This document shows positions 24,841-35,680 of a stretch of DNA of 64,000 nucleotides, one piece after another. The notes beneath the pieces were generated by a model. The model did no database searches, was not told where the DNA came from, and worked only from the letters and a program-made list of their open reading frames with translations. Origin of the DNA: Gimesia chilikensis (GTDB taxonomy: Bacteria > Planctomycetota > Planctomycetia > Planctomycetales > Planctomycetaceae); NCBI RefSeq assembly GCF_008329715.1, contig NZ_VTSR01000004.1, positions 1 to 64,000 on the forward strand. Direction: 5' to 3'. The translations under genes were made by a program, and so were the position numbers. How positions within the stretch are numbered: position 1 is the first letter of the stretch; every line of letters starts with the position of its first letter.

Positions 24841-25158
24841 TCAGGCAGACTTTCCAGTGGCAGGCACATTTGTCGAACGAGTATAGCGGGTAATCACCAT
24901 CCGCGCGATGATGAATCCTGCCAGACAAACCGCGGTGCGTTGCCAGCGAAATGATTCTGATAACCAGATCCCCACGCACCAGAAACCCGTGAGAATGATC
25001 AGGGTTCTACCCAGGGCACTACCCAGAAACAGCAGCCAGGGAGCTGAGACTTTGGGAAGTTGTTTCACGGTCAGCCAGAGTCCACCGAAAAAGATGACCC
25101 CCAACAGGAGACCCGCGAACAGGCTGACGAGGAGTTGCATACTCAGGGGAAGATTCAT
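24841..25158 (-). CDS. atpR: N-type ATPase accessory protein AtpR
   Basis: A 105-residue membrane protein with three helices (about residues 8-28, 42-60, 70-88). It sits at the position of atpR in the known N-ATPase order and has the family features of short length and a charged residue within helices (RTLIILTGFW, ARMVITRYTR). AtpR is specific to N-ATPases and thought to help c-ring assembly or ion selection; no mechanism is established. Overlaps atpQ by 4 bases. Confidence 0.85.
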   Translation of the reverse strand: MNLPLSMQLLVSLFAGLLLGVIFFGGLWLTVKQLPKVSAPWLLFLGSALGRTLIILTGFWCVGIWLSESFRWQRTAVCLAGFIIARMVITRYTRSTNVPATGKSA

Positions 25159-25503
25159 CGGTCCACGTTTCCTTCTTTATGTAACCACTTCCAGGCATTG
25201 AAACAGCCCAGGGTAATTCCACCAATCAACAGCATCAGACTCCAGGAATAGCGGGAAGGCCAGCGGGAGTCGATCCACATTCCCGCCAGTGCACCGATCA
25301 CAGCTGGAATCGCGACCGACCAGCCGATCAGGCCGAACATGCCCAAGCCAAACCAGATGGTATGATGCTTTTCTTCACGGGCTTTCAGTTTTCGCGCTTC
25401 CTGTGAAGCAATCCGTTTTTCAATCTGACTGCGATTATGCAGGTGCAGCGGGTGCCCCTGATTCCCGGGGATCTCAGAGCCGTTTTCCTGTTCCGGGGGC
25501 AGC

Positions 25504-25511
<8 letters not shown>
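25155..25511 (-). CDS. atpQ: N-type ATPase accessory protein AtpQ (AtpI-like)
   Basis: A 118-residue protein with a hydrophilic N-terminal region of about 50 residues (Glu/His/Lys-rich) and two membrane helices (WFGLGMFGLIGWSVAIPAVI and WSLMLLIGGITLGCFNAW), the AtpI/AtpQ layout. I set the start at 25511, where the ORF overlaps the atpC end by 8 bases; a frame open to 25718 lies within atpC and has no support. Likely an assembly factor for the c ring or a magnesium-linked helper, as proposed for AtpI. Confidence 0.85.
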
Positions 25512-27752
<2,241 letters not shown>

Positions 27753-30200
27753 ATGGCGGCACAGGTACCACTGGTATTGTGGTTTGAGCAGATCGGGATT
27801 GATGATGTCTCTTCCGTGGGAGGCAAGAATGCCTCGCTGGGGGAGATGTACTGTAATCTGAGTGCCCGGGGAATCGCGGTTCCCAATGGCTTCGCGACTA
27901 CTGCTGCCGCTTATCGACTGTTTATGTCGGAGACAGGTCTGGATCAGAAAATCAGAGAGATACTCGATGATCTGGATACCGCGAATATTTCCAATCTGCA
28001 GTCGCACGGCAGGGAAGTCCGTCAGGCGATCCTGGCTACTGAAATACCCGAGGATCTGCGTAACGAAATTCTGCAAGCCTATCGCAAGTTGAGCGAGGAC
28101 ATCGAAGGCGGCCTGGATGTGGCGGTGCGTAGTAGTGCGACCGCAGAGGATCTGCCAGATGCGAGCTTTGCAGGGCAGCAGGAATCGTATTTGAACGTGC
28201 ATGGCGAAAGCAGTCTGCTGGATACCTGCCGCCGCTGCTTTGCCTCCCTGTTTACTGACCGGGCGATTTCTTATCGCACGGAAAAAGGCTTCGATCACTT
28301 CGATATCGCCCTCTCGATCGGCATTCAGCGGATGGTTCGTTCTGACGAATCCGCTTCGGGAGTGATGTTCTCCATCGATACGGAAACCGGTTTTCGGCAG
28401 GCAGTTCTGATTAATGCTGCTTACGGGCTGGGAGAAAATGTCGTCCAGGGGAGTGTCAATCCGGACGAGTTTTATGTATTTAAACCGACTCTCAAAGAGG
28501 GCTTCAAGCCGATTCTGAAGAAAACACTGGGATCGAAAGAGTTCAAGCTGATCTATGATACCGGCGGGGAGAAGATGACACGCAATGTTCCCGTGGATCC
28601 GGTCGATCGGAAACGGTTTGCCATCGACGACGAAGACATTCTCAAGCTTGCACGCTGGGCCTGTCTGATCGAGGAACATTATTCAGAAGTCCGCGGACAT
28701 TTTTGTCCCATGGACATCGAATGGGCCAAAGATGGTCTGACCGATGAACTGTTTATTGTCCAGGCACGACCGGAGACCATTCATGGGGGTAAGGAACTCA
28801 AGGTCCTCAAAACATTTCATCTGAAAGAGCATGGTCACGTGCTGGCAACCGGGCACAGCGTAGGAGAGCGAATCGGGCATGGCATTGCCCGGGTCGTGGA
28901 AAGTGCTGAAAACCTGGATCAGGTTGAGGAAGGGGATGTGCTGGTGACCGACCGGACCGACCCGGACTGGGAACCAATCATGAAGAAGGCGTCCGCCATC
29001 GTGACCAACCGTGGAGGACGGACCTGCCATGCTGCGATTATCAGTCGCGAACTGGGGGTTCCTGCGATCGTGGGAGCCGAAAATGCGACGACAGCGATTC
29101 CCTCCGGATCGATGGTTACCGTATCCTGTGCCGAGGGTGATACGGGGCAGGTCTATGATGGTCAACTGGATTACGAAGTTCAGGAAGTCGATCTGTCTGA
29201 ACTCAAACATCCGCAAACCAAAGTCATGATGATTGTGGGAAATCCCAATGAAGCGTTCCGCCTGTCGATGCTGCCCAGTGAGGGGGTAGGGCTGGCGCGG
29301 ATGGAGTTCATCATCAATTCCTTCATTCGAATTCACCCAATGGCTTTGCTGGAGTACGACAAACTGGATGATCCGATACTGAAATCAGAGATCGATCGTC
29401 TGACGGCGTCCTATAGCAATAAGCCCGCTTTCTTCGTAGATACACTGGCCCAGGGGGTTGGAATGATTGCAGGGGCCTTTTATCCCCGCGATGTCATTGT
29501 GCGAATGAGTGACTTCAAAACAAACGAATATGCGAATTTGATCGGAGGTGAGAAATATGAGCCGCAAGAAGAGAACCCAATGATCGGCTTCCGCGGTGCT
29601 TCCCGTTACTATCACCCGCGCTACCGCGATGCTTTCGGCCTCGAATGCCAGGCGATGCGAAAAGTACGTGAAGAGATGGGACTCAAGAATATGAAGTTGA
29701 TGATTCCCTTCTGCCGGACTGTGGAAGAGGGCCGCAAGGTACTGGAAGTCATGGCGGAACATGGACTCAAGCGGGGCGAAGACGGGCTGGAAATTTACAT
29801 CATGTGTGAAATTCCCAGTAACGTCATTCAGGCAGAAGCGTTTGCGGAAATCTTCGACGGGTTTTCGATCGGCTCCAACGATTTGACGCAATTAACCCTT
29901 GGCGTCGATCGAGACTCAGAAGTAGTGGCACATATCTTTGATGAACGGGACCCGGCAGTCATGGATTCGCTGGCGACCGCGATTCAACGGGTGAAAGCGT
30001 CCGGAAGAAAGATTGGTATCTGTGGTCAGGCTCCCAGTGATTATCCGGAGATCGCCGCGTTTCTTGTTAAGCAGGGGATTGACAGTATTTCACTGAATCC
30101 CGATGCCGTGATGAAAACGGTCTCCCGCATTGTGGAAGTCGAAGCAGAACTGGATTCACAGGGTTCTGCTTCCCAGGCCAGGAGTGATGTTACTGTGTGA
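27753..30200 (+). CDS. ppsA: Phosphoenolpyruvate synthase
   Basis: Converts pyruvate and ATP to phosphoenolpyruvate, AMP and phosphate for gluconeogenesis. The 815-residue protein has the N-terminal ATP-grasp domain (VGGKNASLGEM near 22, VAVRSSATAEDLPDASFAGQ near 128), the swivelling phospho-His domain with TNRGGRTCHAAIISRELG (His426) and the C-terminal PEP/pyruvate barrel (FSIGSNDLTQLTLGVDRDS; catalytic Cys in GICGQAPSD). An AAGGAG precedes the ATG. It is first of three plus-strand genes with hemerythrin and alcohol dehydrogenase genes; ppsA is a common member of hypoxia-type gene islands. Confidence 0.94.
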   Translation: MAAQVPLVLWFEQIGIDDVSSVGGKNASLGEMYCNLSARGIAVPNGFATTAAAYRLFMSETGLDQKIREILDDLDTANISNLQSHGREVRQAILATEIPEDLRNEILQAYRKLSEDIEGGLDVAVRSSATAEDLPDASFAGQQESYLNVHGESSLLDTCRRCFASLFTDRAISYRTEKGFDHFDIALSIGIQRMVRSDESASGVMFSIDTETGFRQAVLINAAYGLGENVVQGSVNPDEFYVFKPTLKEGFKPILKKTLGSKEFKLIYDTGGEKMTRNVPVDPVDRKRFAIDDEDILKLARWACLIEEHYSEVRGHFCPMDIEWAKDGLTDELFIVQARPETIHGGKELKVLKTFHLKEHGHVLATGHSVGERIGHGIARVVESAENLDQVEEGDVLVTDRTDPDWEPIMKKASAIVTNRGGRTCHAAIISRELGVPAIVGAENATTAIPSGSMVTVSCAEGDTGQVYDGQLDYEVQEVDLSELKHPQTKVMMIVGNPNEAFRLSMLPSEGVGLARMEFIINSFIRIHPMALLEYDKLDDPILKSEIDRLTASYSNKPAFFVDTLAQGVGMIAGAFYPRDVIVRMSDFKTNEYANLIGGEKYEPQEENPMIGFRGASRYYHPRYRDAFGLECQAMRKVREEMGLKNMKLMIPFCRTVEEGRKVLEVMAEHGLKRGEDGLEIYIMCEIPSNVIQAEAFAEIFDGFSIGSNDLTQLTLGVDRDSEVVAHIFDERDPAVMDSLATAIQRVKASGRKIGICGQAPSDYPEIAAFLVKQGIDSISLNPDAVMKTVSRIVEVEAELDSQGSASQARSDVTV

Positions 30201-30229
30201 AAGTGATTTCATAGAGAAAGGATCAGGCA

Positions 30230-30715
30230 ATGAATAATCGCAAAATGATGGCCGAAGGAGGAAACACCAAAAAGAAAGATCCTCATGAACACCTGCAATA
30301 TCTGCTCGATGAGCATGAACAGCTTCTGGCTCACATGAAGGATCTCAATCGCTGGTGGACGGAACTGGATGAGCATGGTTTACCCAAATTTGGTGAAATG
30401 GGAACGCGTGTTGCCGGTTTTCGTGATTTACTGGCGAAACATTTTGAGGACGAAGAGCAAGAAGGCTACTTCAAACCGTTGATGGATGAAGAGCCTGGCT
30501 TCTGCATCATGGTTCCCGATTTTCAGAAGAAGCATGCAGTGACCCTGTCACGCTTTGACGATTTTATTGATCGGCTTAAGCAGTCTCAGCCTCCGTTTAA
30601 AAACTGGAGCGAGGCCATGCGGGAGTTTGATAGTCTGATGTCGGACATTCGCGATCATGAGAACCGGGAAATCAGGCTGGTTCAGGAAGCCTTCGAGAAA
30701 TCAGCCGGAGATTAA
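30230..30715 (+). CDS. Hemerythrin HHE domain protein
   Basis: A 161-residue four-helix protein of the HHE cation-binding type. Likely iron ligands are the His/Glu of HLQYLLDEHEQLL (near 22-34), LLAKHFEDEEQEGYF (near 70), the KKHAVTLSRF helix and the final RDHENREIRL helix. Relatives bind a di-iron centre and sense or store oxygen or NO, or help repair Fe-S clusters. It lies 29 bases after ppsA, so shared transcription is likely. The exact function is unknown. Confidence 0.82.
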   Translation: MNNRKMMAEGGNTKKKDPHEHLQYLLDEHEQLLAHMKDLNRWWTELDEHGLPKFGEMGTRVAGFRDLLAKHFEDEEQEGYFKPLMDEEPGFCIMVPDFQKKHAVTLSRFDDFIDRLKQSQPPFKNWSEAMREFDSLMSDIRDHENREIRLVQEAFEKSAGD

Positions 30716-30789
30716 AGGCTGTGAGTGGCAGCACTCATAAATGTTCCAGACAATGTTGCTGACAGAGACAGCAGGAGTTCGTCAGACGC

Positions 30790-31794
30790 ATGAAAGCCAT
30801 GGTCTTAAAACAGCGTGCGATGATCAGTTCCGAACCACTGGTCTGCCAGGATGTTCCCGACCCTGAACCGGGGCCACATGAAATCCTGATCAAAGTGCAC
30901 TGCTGTGCGATCTGTCGCACCGATCTGCACGTGATCGAAGGGGATCTACCCGAAGCGAAATCCCCGGTGATTCCCGGACACCAGGTGGTCGGGAGTGTCA
31001 TTCAGACAGGGACCGCTTGTCAGCGTTTCCAGATCGGAGACCGTGTTGGAATCGCCTGGCTCCGCAAGACCTGTGGCCAGTGTCAGTTCTGTCAGACTGG
31101 CAGAGAGAATCTCTGTGAGCAATCGCTGTTTACCGGCTATCACGCGGACGGCGGCTTCGCTGAACTGGCTGTCGTGCATGAAGAGTATGCCTATGCGATT
31201 CCTGATATTTTCAGTCATCTAGAGGCGACACCGTTACTGTGTGCCGGCATCATTGGTTATCGCGCTCTGTCACGCAGCGAACTACAGCCCGGCCAGCGAC
31301 TGGGGATTTACGGCTTTGGTTCGAGTGCCCATGTGGTGATTCAAATCGCGCAACATCGGGGCTGTGAAGTGTATGTGGTCACCCGGGGAGAGAAGCATCG
31401 ACAACTCGCTCGGTCCATGGGAGCGACCTGGGTCGGGGAATATGCTGAGCAGATGCCGAAAAAAGTACACTCGGCGATTGTCTTCGCCCCCGCGGGAGAA
31501 CTGGTTCCCCCCGCTCTCAAGTACCTGGAAAAAGGAGGGACACTCGCACTGGCTGGAATCTACATGACGGACATCCCCCAGCTGAATTATGAGGAGAGTC
31601 TCTTTTACGAACGGAACCTGCGTTCGGTGACCGCGAATACACGTCAGGACGGTCAGCATCTCCTGCAGGAAGCCGCACAGATTCCCATCCATCCACACCT
31701 CACCACATTTACGCTGGAAGAAGCGAACAAGGCTCTTAACCTGCTCAAAAACGATGAGATCAACGGTACCGGCGTACTGGTTATGGATGACTAA
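30790..31794 (+). CDS. adhA: Zinc-dependent alcohol dehydrogenase
   Basis: A medium-chain NAD(P)-dependent alcohol dehydrogenase of 334 residues. Catalytic zinc ligands are in HCCAICRTDLHVIEGDLP near residue 37 and the GHQVVGSV segment (His); the structural zinc site is CGQCQFCQTGRENLC near 95-109; the nucleotide-binding glycines are in LGIYGFGSSAHV near 175. It resembles the AdhA-like single-domain-cluster group seen in stress and fermentation islands. It may reoxidise NADH with aldehydes under low oxygen. It starts 74 bases after the hemerythrin gene. Confidence 0.88.
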   Translation: MKAMVLKQRAMISSEPLVCQDVPDPEPGPHEILIKVHCCAICRTDLHVIEGDLPEAKSPVIPGHQVVGSVIQTGTACQRFQIGDRVGIAWLRKTCGQCQFCQTGRENLCEQSLFTGYHADGGFAELAVVHEEYAYAIPDIFSHLEATPLLCAGIIGYRALSRSELQPGQRLGIYGFGSSAHVVIQIAQHRGCEVYVVTRGEKHRQLARSMGATWVGEYAEQMPKKVHSAIVFAPAGELVPPALKYLEKGGTLALAGIYMTDIPQLNYEESLFYERNLRSVTANTRQDGQHLLQEAAQIPIHPHLTTFTLEEANKALNLLKNDEINGTGVLVMDD

Positions 31795-31924
31795 CCTCTG
31801 AATTACTTTTGTGAGTGATTCTCTCTAGACCGATTCTGCGGATGCGAGCAGGGGAAGGTTCTGGTTATACTGGAAGTTCGACGAGATACTTTGCTTTAGT
31901 ACCAGATTAATTTAGAGGATTCCG

Positions 31925-33403
31925 ATGCGCTTTGTTTTTACCAGTGTGATGATTTGCACTTTTGCGTTCCTACAACTTAGTCAGGCTGATTCCGTTCGGG
32001 CTGAAGCGAAAAAGCAGCCCAATGTATTATTCATCGCCATTGATGATCTCCGTACGGAACTGGGCTGTTATGGTCATCCGCACGTACAGAGTCCCGCGCT
32101 GGATCGGCTGGCAGCGCAGGGGGTTCTGTTCACAAATCACTTTGTTCAGGTTCCCACCTGTGGGGCATCTCGTTATGCGCTGTTGACCGGACGCAGTCCG
32201 CGAAATTCGGGAGTGACCCGCAGCAACCAGGCCTTCTATCGCGGTAAATCTGCACTTTCCGCAGAGAAAACGAGCGGAGCGCAAACCATGCCGGAACTGT
32301 TTCGCAGAAGCGGCTATCAGACGACCTGTATTGGTAAAATCTCGCATACGGCCGACGGACGCGTGTTTGAATACAACGGCAGCGGTGACGGTCGGGACGA
32401 AGTTCCGCACGCATGGGATGAACTCGCGACCCCCTTCGGATCCTGGAAGCGGGGTTGGGGAATCTTTTTTGCCTATGCGAATGGAAGAAGTCGAGAAGAC
32501 GGCAGCGGAATTCGGGATTTGATGCAGTTCACCGTCGACAAGGATGAGGATCTGCCCGATGGATTGCTGGCGCAGGAAGCGATTGCCAAACTCAAAGCAT
32601 TCAAGACTGGAACAAAACCGTTCTTCCTGGGACTGGGTTTCTTCAAGCCGCATTTACCCTTTGTCGCGCCCCGACAGGACTGGGAAGCGATTTCCCAGAT
32701 CGAGATTCCTGATGCACCTCACCCGGAGAAACCGGAATCGAGTTACTGGCACAAAAGTGGGGAGTTCTACAGCTATAACATGGAGTTTCCTAAAACTCGA
32801 CCGCTGGCCCGGGAGAACCGTTTACAGACCAGACGTGGCTATCTGGCCTGTGTGCGCTATGTCGATCGCCAAGTGGGAAAGGTTCTCACAGCACTTGAGG
32901 AACTGGGCCTGAGTGAAAATACAATTGTTGTCGTCTGGGGAGACCATGGCTGGTTTCTGGGGGATTCCGCACTCTGGGCCAAGCATGCTCCGCTGGAGCG
33001 GGCCTTGAACAGCACTCTGATTATCCGGGCACCGGGGGTATCCCAACCGGGACTGAAAACAGCCGCCCTGGTCGAGACCATTGATTTATATCCCACCCTG
33101 GTGGATCTTTGTCAGCCGACGTTTCGGAAAACCGATTTTCCATTGGATGGCGTCAGCCTCAAACCGATTCTCAATGGTCAGAAAAGCAAGGTTCGCGATT
33201 ATGCCTTCAGCTACTGGAATTCTGCAGTCAGCGTGCGAGATCAGTCTTATCGGCTGACGGCGATGCTGAAGAAAGGTCGGCCTGCCAGCGTCGAACTCTA
33301 TGATGTTTCCGAGACTCCAGATCCGGTAAAAAACCTGGCGAAAGAACAAACGGAACTCGTGAATCAGCTACTGCAGGCGATCCCGGACGCTCAGAGTAAA
33401 TGA
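31925..33403 (+). CDS. Secreted sulfatase (iduronate-2-sulfatase-like)
   Basis: An exported type I sulfatase that hydrolyses sulfate esters, probably of algal or animal polysaccharides. The 492 residues start with a signal peptide (to about residue 27), then NVLFIAIDDLRTELGCYG (metal-binding Asp pair) and the formylglycine motif PTCGASR with Cys79, which needs oxidation by a formylglycine-generating enzyme encoded elsewhere. VWGDHGWFLGD and the KPHLPF segment are typical of the iduronate-sulfatase branch. A GAGGA ribosome site precedes the ATG. Its 3' end overlaps the convergent isomerase gene by 13 bases. Confidence 0.93.
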   Translation: MRFVFTSVMICTFAFLQLSQADSVRAEAKKQPNVLFIAIDDLRTELGCYGHPHVQSPALDRLAAQGVLFTNHFVQVPTCGASRYALLTGRSPRNSGVTRSNQAFYRGKSALSAEKTSGAQTMPELFRRSGYQTTCIGKISHTADGRVFEYNGSGDGRDEVPHAWDELATPFGSWKRGWGIFFAYANGRSREDGSGIRDLMQFTVDKDEDLPDGLLAQEAIAKLKAFKTGTKPFFLGLGFFKPHLPFVAPRQDWEAISQIEIPDAPHPEKPESSYWHKSGEFYSYNMEFPKTRPLARENRLQTRRGYLACVRYVDRQVGKVLTALEELGLSENTIVVVWGDHGWFLGDSALWAKHAPLERALNSTLIIRAPGVSQPGLKTAALVETIDLYPTLVDLCQPTFRKTDFPLDGVSLKPILNGQKSKVRDYAFSYWNSAVSVRDQSYRLTAMLKKGRPASVELYDVSETPDPVKNLAKEQTELVNQLLQAIPDAQSK

Positions 33404-34278
33404 GTTTTCATCCAGGTCAAATACTCGGCCGCGTAGGCATTCAGATTTTCCAGGCTGCCTCCGCCCCGGATGGGAGAGCACATTTCATAGGTGGCGATTC
33501 CATTGAAGCCCCCCTCTTTCAGACCATGGAAGAAAGCGGAGTAGTCGATGAAACCGGTACCAAATTTGACTGCCCGGACCAGATCGGGTTCCTCTTTCTG
33601 GTAGTTGATCAGCTCGGGTTGATAAGAATATCGTGGTAGCCTGATGTAATCTGCGTTTGTGGTAATCGCGGTATACGGAGCCATTTTCCTGGCTGCTTCA
33701 TACAGGTTCTCCCCACGCAGGGCAGGAGACCAGGCATCAAATCCGAGCTTGCAGTTTGGTCGGTCAATGTCGTGGAGCAGTTCAAGCAGGGCGTCGGAAT
33801 GAACACCCACATCGTGATGATTCTGGACTGCCAGCGTGACGTCATACTCGGCTGCCCGATCACAACATTCCTGCAGAGCCGAGACCACCTGTCCCCACAG
33901 CGCGTGGGGACTCATCCGGGGCGTATCGTAGGCGGTAAAGATCCGCACGGTGCCAGCTCCCAGTTCCCGGGCGATCCGGGAGAGTTGCTGAACGTATTGG
34001 ATCTGCAGTTCCAGAAGAGGAACCTCTGTGGCTGTAGAGCCTGCGAAATCTGTGTAGCCACCGATGATCGCACACTGAATCCGATGTTCTGCGAGCGCAC
34101 CTTTGATGGCCTCCAACTGCTCGGGAGTGACATCCAGCGGTGACAGATGAGGTCGTTTCCCCATGAGCATGACAGAGTCGTAGCCGGTTTGCGCAGCCTG
34201 AGCGATAAATTCCGTCAGGCTGAGTTGCTGCTGACCCCAGAAACCGGCATAACTCACAGAAAACAGGCAGAACTTCAT
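33391..34278 (-). CDS. Sugar phosphate isomerase/epimerase (TIM barrel)
   Basis: A 295-residue protein of the xylose-isomerase-like TIM-barrel family (AP endonuclease 2 fold). Probable metal ligands are in the LAVQNHHDVGVHSD region near residue 152 (usually Glu or Gln then His), CKLGFDAWSPA near 180, and the terminal GIATYEMCSPI. No signal peptide is present. These proteins are numerous in planctomycetes and usually serve sugar or inositol metabolism; the substrate is unknown. The gene lies 38 bases downstream of the DAHP synthase gene on the same strand and overlaps the sulfatase tail-to-tail. Confidence 0.82.
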   Translation of the reverse strand: MKFCLFSVSYAGFWGQQQLSLTEFIAQAAQTGYDSVMLMGKRPHLSPLDVTPEQLEAIKGALAEHRIQCAIIGGYTDFAGSTATEVPLLELQIQYVQQLSRIARELGAGTVRIFTAYDTPRMSPHALWGQVVSALQECCDRAAEYDVTLAVQNHHDVGVHSDALLELLHDIDRPNCKLGFDAWSPALRGENLYEAARKMAPYTAITTNADYIRLPRYSYQPELINYQKEEPDLVRAVKFGTGFIDYSAFFHGLKEGGFNGIATYEMCSPIRGGGSLENLNAYAAEYLTWMKTHLL

Positions 34279-34316
34279 GTTGTGATTCCTATTCTGAAAC
34301 GATCCAGAGTTCCCGA

Positions 34317-35333
34317 TTATCCCAGCTCTTTTCCGAGTGCAGCTGCGACTTTACGACAGGTTTCCATGGTCTCGGCGAATGCCTGAGGTGTCAATGACTG
34401 AGCACCATCGCTCATGGCTCGTGATGGATCGGGGTGAACTTCCAGAATCAGTCCATCGCAACCTGCGGCGATAGCAGCGGCACACATGGGAGGTACCAGG
34501 CTGGCAACGCCAGTACCATGACTCGGGTCAATTACGACAGGCAGGTGAGTTCGTTCATGCAGGTAGGGTACTGTTGCCAGGGGAAGTGTGAAGCGAGTGT
34601 GGGTTTCGAAAGTACGAATACCGCGTTCACAGAGAATGACCTGTTGATTTCCCTGATCGAGGATGTATTCTGCGGCCAGCAGGAACTCTTCGATGGATGC
34701 GGCTGGTCCCCGTTTCAACAGCACGGGGAGGCGTGTCTCACCCACGGCCTGCAGCAGGTGGTAATTCTGCATGTTCCGGGCACCGATTTGAAGCACGTCA
34801 GCATATTGACAAAGCAGGTCGACATGATGTGGAGTCATGACTTCCGTGACGACTGCCAGTCCCGTTTCTTCGCGAGCCAGCGCCAGCAGCTTCAGGCCAT
34901 CTTCTTTCATTCCCTGGAAAGAGTAAGGGCTGGTACGTGGTTTGAATGCGCCTCCGCGAAGCCCCGTCGCGCCTGCTGCCTTAACCTGGTGAGCGACCTG
35001 CAGGATCTGTTCTTCGCTTTCTACGGAGCAGGGGCCGGCAATCACACCTACGTGTGAACCGCCGATAGTCAGATCCCGGGTTTTGACGACGGTCGGCTCT
35101 GGTTTCGTCTCTTTACTGGCAACCTTGTAGGCAGCTACGATCGGGACGACTTTCTCGACCTCTGCACAGGATTCCAGTTCTTCCTGATGGCTGTCACGTT
35201 TGATACCCGCGGCCGCGATGACGGTGCGTTCTTCACCAACGATCACGTGTGCCTTCAGGCCCATTTCCTCGACCCGTTTGACCATGGCCTGAACCATTTC
35301 TTCCGTGGCGCCTGGTTTCATTACAACAATCAT
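34317..35333 (-). CDS. aroF: 3-deoxy-7-phosphoheptulonate (DAHP) synthase, class I-beta
   Basis: First enzyme of aromatic amino acid synthesis, joining PEP and erythrose 4-phosphate. The 338-residue protein has an N-terminal ferredoxin-like domain (residues 1-70, MIVVMKPGATEEMV), which in the Thermotoga enzyme binds Tyr and Phe for feedback inhibition, then the barrel with IAGPCSVESEEQI near 96, RGGAFKPRTSPYSFQG, LLKRGPAASIEEFL and VVIDPSHGTG. The ATG at 35331-35333 has no clear ribosome site. Upstream lie a strong terminator and an aromatic-rich leader peptide (35369-35642), so expression is likely set by attenuation as well as feedback. Confidence 0.94.
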   Translation of the reverse strand: MIVVMKPGATEEMVQAMVKRVEEMGLKAHVIVGEERTVIAAAGIKRDSHQEELESCAEVEKVVPIVAAYKVASKETKPEPTVVKTRDLTIGGSHVGVIAGPCSVESEEQILQVAHQVKAAGATGLRGGAFKPRTSPYSFQGMKEDGLKLLALAREETGLAVVTEVMTPHHVDLLCQYADVLQIGARNMQNYHLLQAVGETRLPVLLKRGPAASIEEFLLAAEYILDQGNQQVILCERGIRTFETHTRFTLPLATVPYLHERTHLPVVIDPSHGTGVASLVPPMCAAAIAAGCDGLILEVHPDPSRAMSDGAQSLTPQAFAETMETCRKVAAALGKELG

Positions 35334-35368
35334 GGCTTTGACTCATTTCTAATTCAGTTTCAGGGAAT

Positions 35369-35402
35369 AAAAAAAGCCCTGTAACCAGGCAGGTTACAGG
35401 GC
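35369..35402 (-). terminator. Intrinsic terminator (attenuator) in the aroF leader
   Basis: On the minus strand GCCCTGTAACC (35402-35392) pairs perfectly with GGTTACAGGGC (35386-35376), 11 bp, loop of 5, followed by seven T (35375-35369). It ends 35 bases before the aroF start codon and faces the same way as aroF, so it can only act as a leader attenuator or to block read-through from the gene upstream. Confidence 0.85.
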
Positions 35403-35468
35403 CAATCGAATTTCGGGGGCTGTTCAAGTACTATGAACGGTGTATGCTTCGATCGGTCAGGTAACCTG
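35390..35468 (-). promoter_or_regulatory. Alternative antiterminator fold in the aroF leader
   Basis: Three nested helices can form instead of the terminator: CAGGTTAC (35468-35461) with GTAACCTG (35397-35390), 8 bp; CGATCGAA (35455-35448) with TTCGATTG (35410-35403), 8 bp with one G-U; and GTTCA (35438-35434) with TGAAC (35426-35422), whose loop contains the leader stop codon. The first helix uses bases 35392-35397 of the terminator's 5' arm, so the two folds exclude each other. A ribosome reaching the stop codon would break the inner helices; one stalled on the aromatic codons upstream would not. The pairing is seen; the mechanism is inferred. Confidence 0.6.
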
Positions 35469-35559
35469 TTCCGGTAAACCAATAGCTAAAAAGGTGCCAG
35501 GCTGAATAAAATGACAGCCGCACAAAATTAAAGCTAAAAGTACCAAACCGATGTGTCAC
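35431..35559 (-). CDS. Aromatic-rich leader peptide of the aroF attenuator
   Basis: A 42-codon ORF starts with GTG (35559-35557), 7 bases after a GGAG ribosome site (35570-35567), and ends with TAG (35433-35431). Twelve of 42 codons are aromatic: Phe at 5, 8, 10, 12, 17, 24 and 28, Tyr at 18, 26 and 33, Trp at 21 and 27. The clusters FY (17-18) and YWF (26-28) are striking. It lies about 45 bases after a near-consensus promoter and 29 bases before an intrinsic terminator that precedes aroF. Leader peptides of E. coli trp and phe operons have the same design, but this one reads all three aromatic amino acids, as befits DAHP synthase. Confidence 0.8.
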   Translation of the reverse strand: MTHRFGTFSFNFVRLSFYSAWHLFSYWFTGTGYLTDRSIHRS

Positions 35560-35612
35560 AGAGAAACTCCAAATCGGAGAATTTTCGGATTCAGAAAAAG
35601 ATCAACAGCTTG

Positions 35613-35642
35613 ATCATACCGCTCTGTCCCGTTTGAAGTCAA
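35613..35642 (-). promoter_or_regulatory. Near-consensus sigma-70 promoter of the aroF leader
   Basis: On the minus strand TTGACT (35642-35637), 18-base spacer, TATGAT (35618-35613). The start would be near 35605, giving a leader RNA of about 270 bases before aroF that contains the leader peptide and the terminator. Confidence 0.7.
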
Positions 35643-35680
35643 CCGGTTTTCCGGAAAGATTCCCGCGCCGGGTTCTGCTC

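Noticed and set aside
35369..35402. The hairpin before aroF as terminator of the upstream gene at 35681
   Set aside because: It lies 280 bases beyond that gene's stop and after a strong promoter; the leader ORF between makes attenuation the better reading, though read-through control cannot be excluded.
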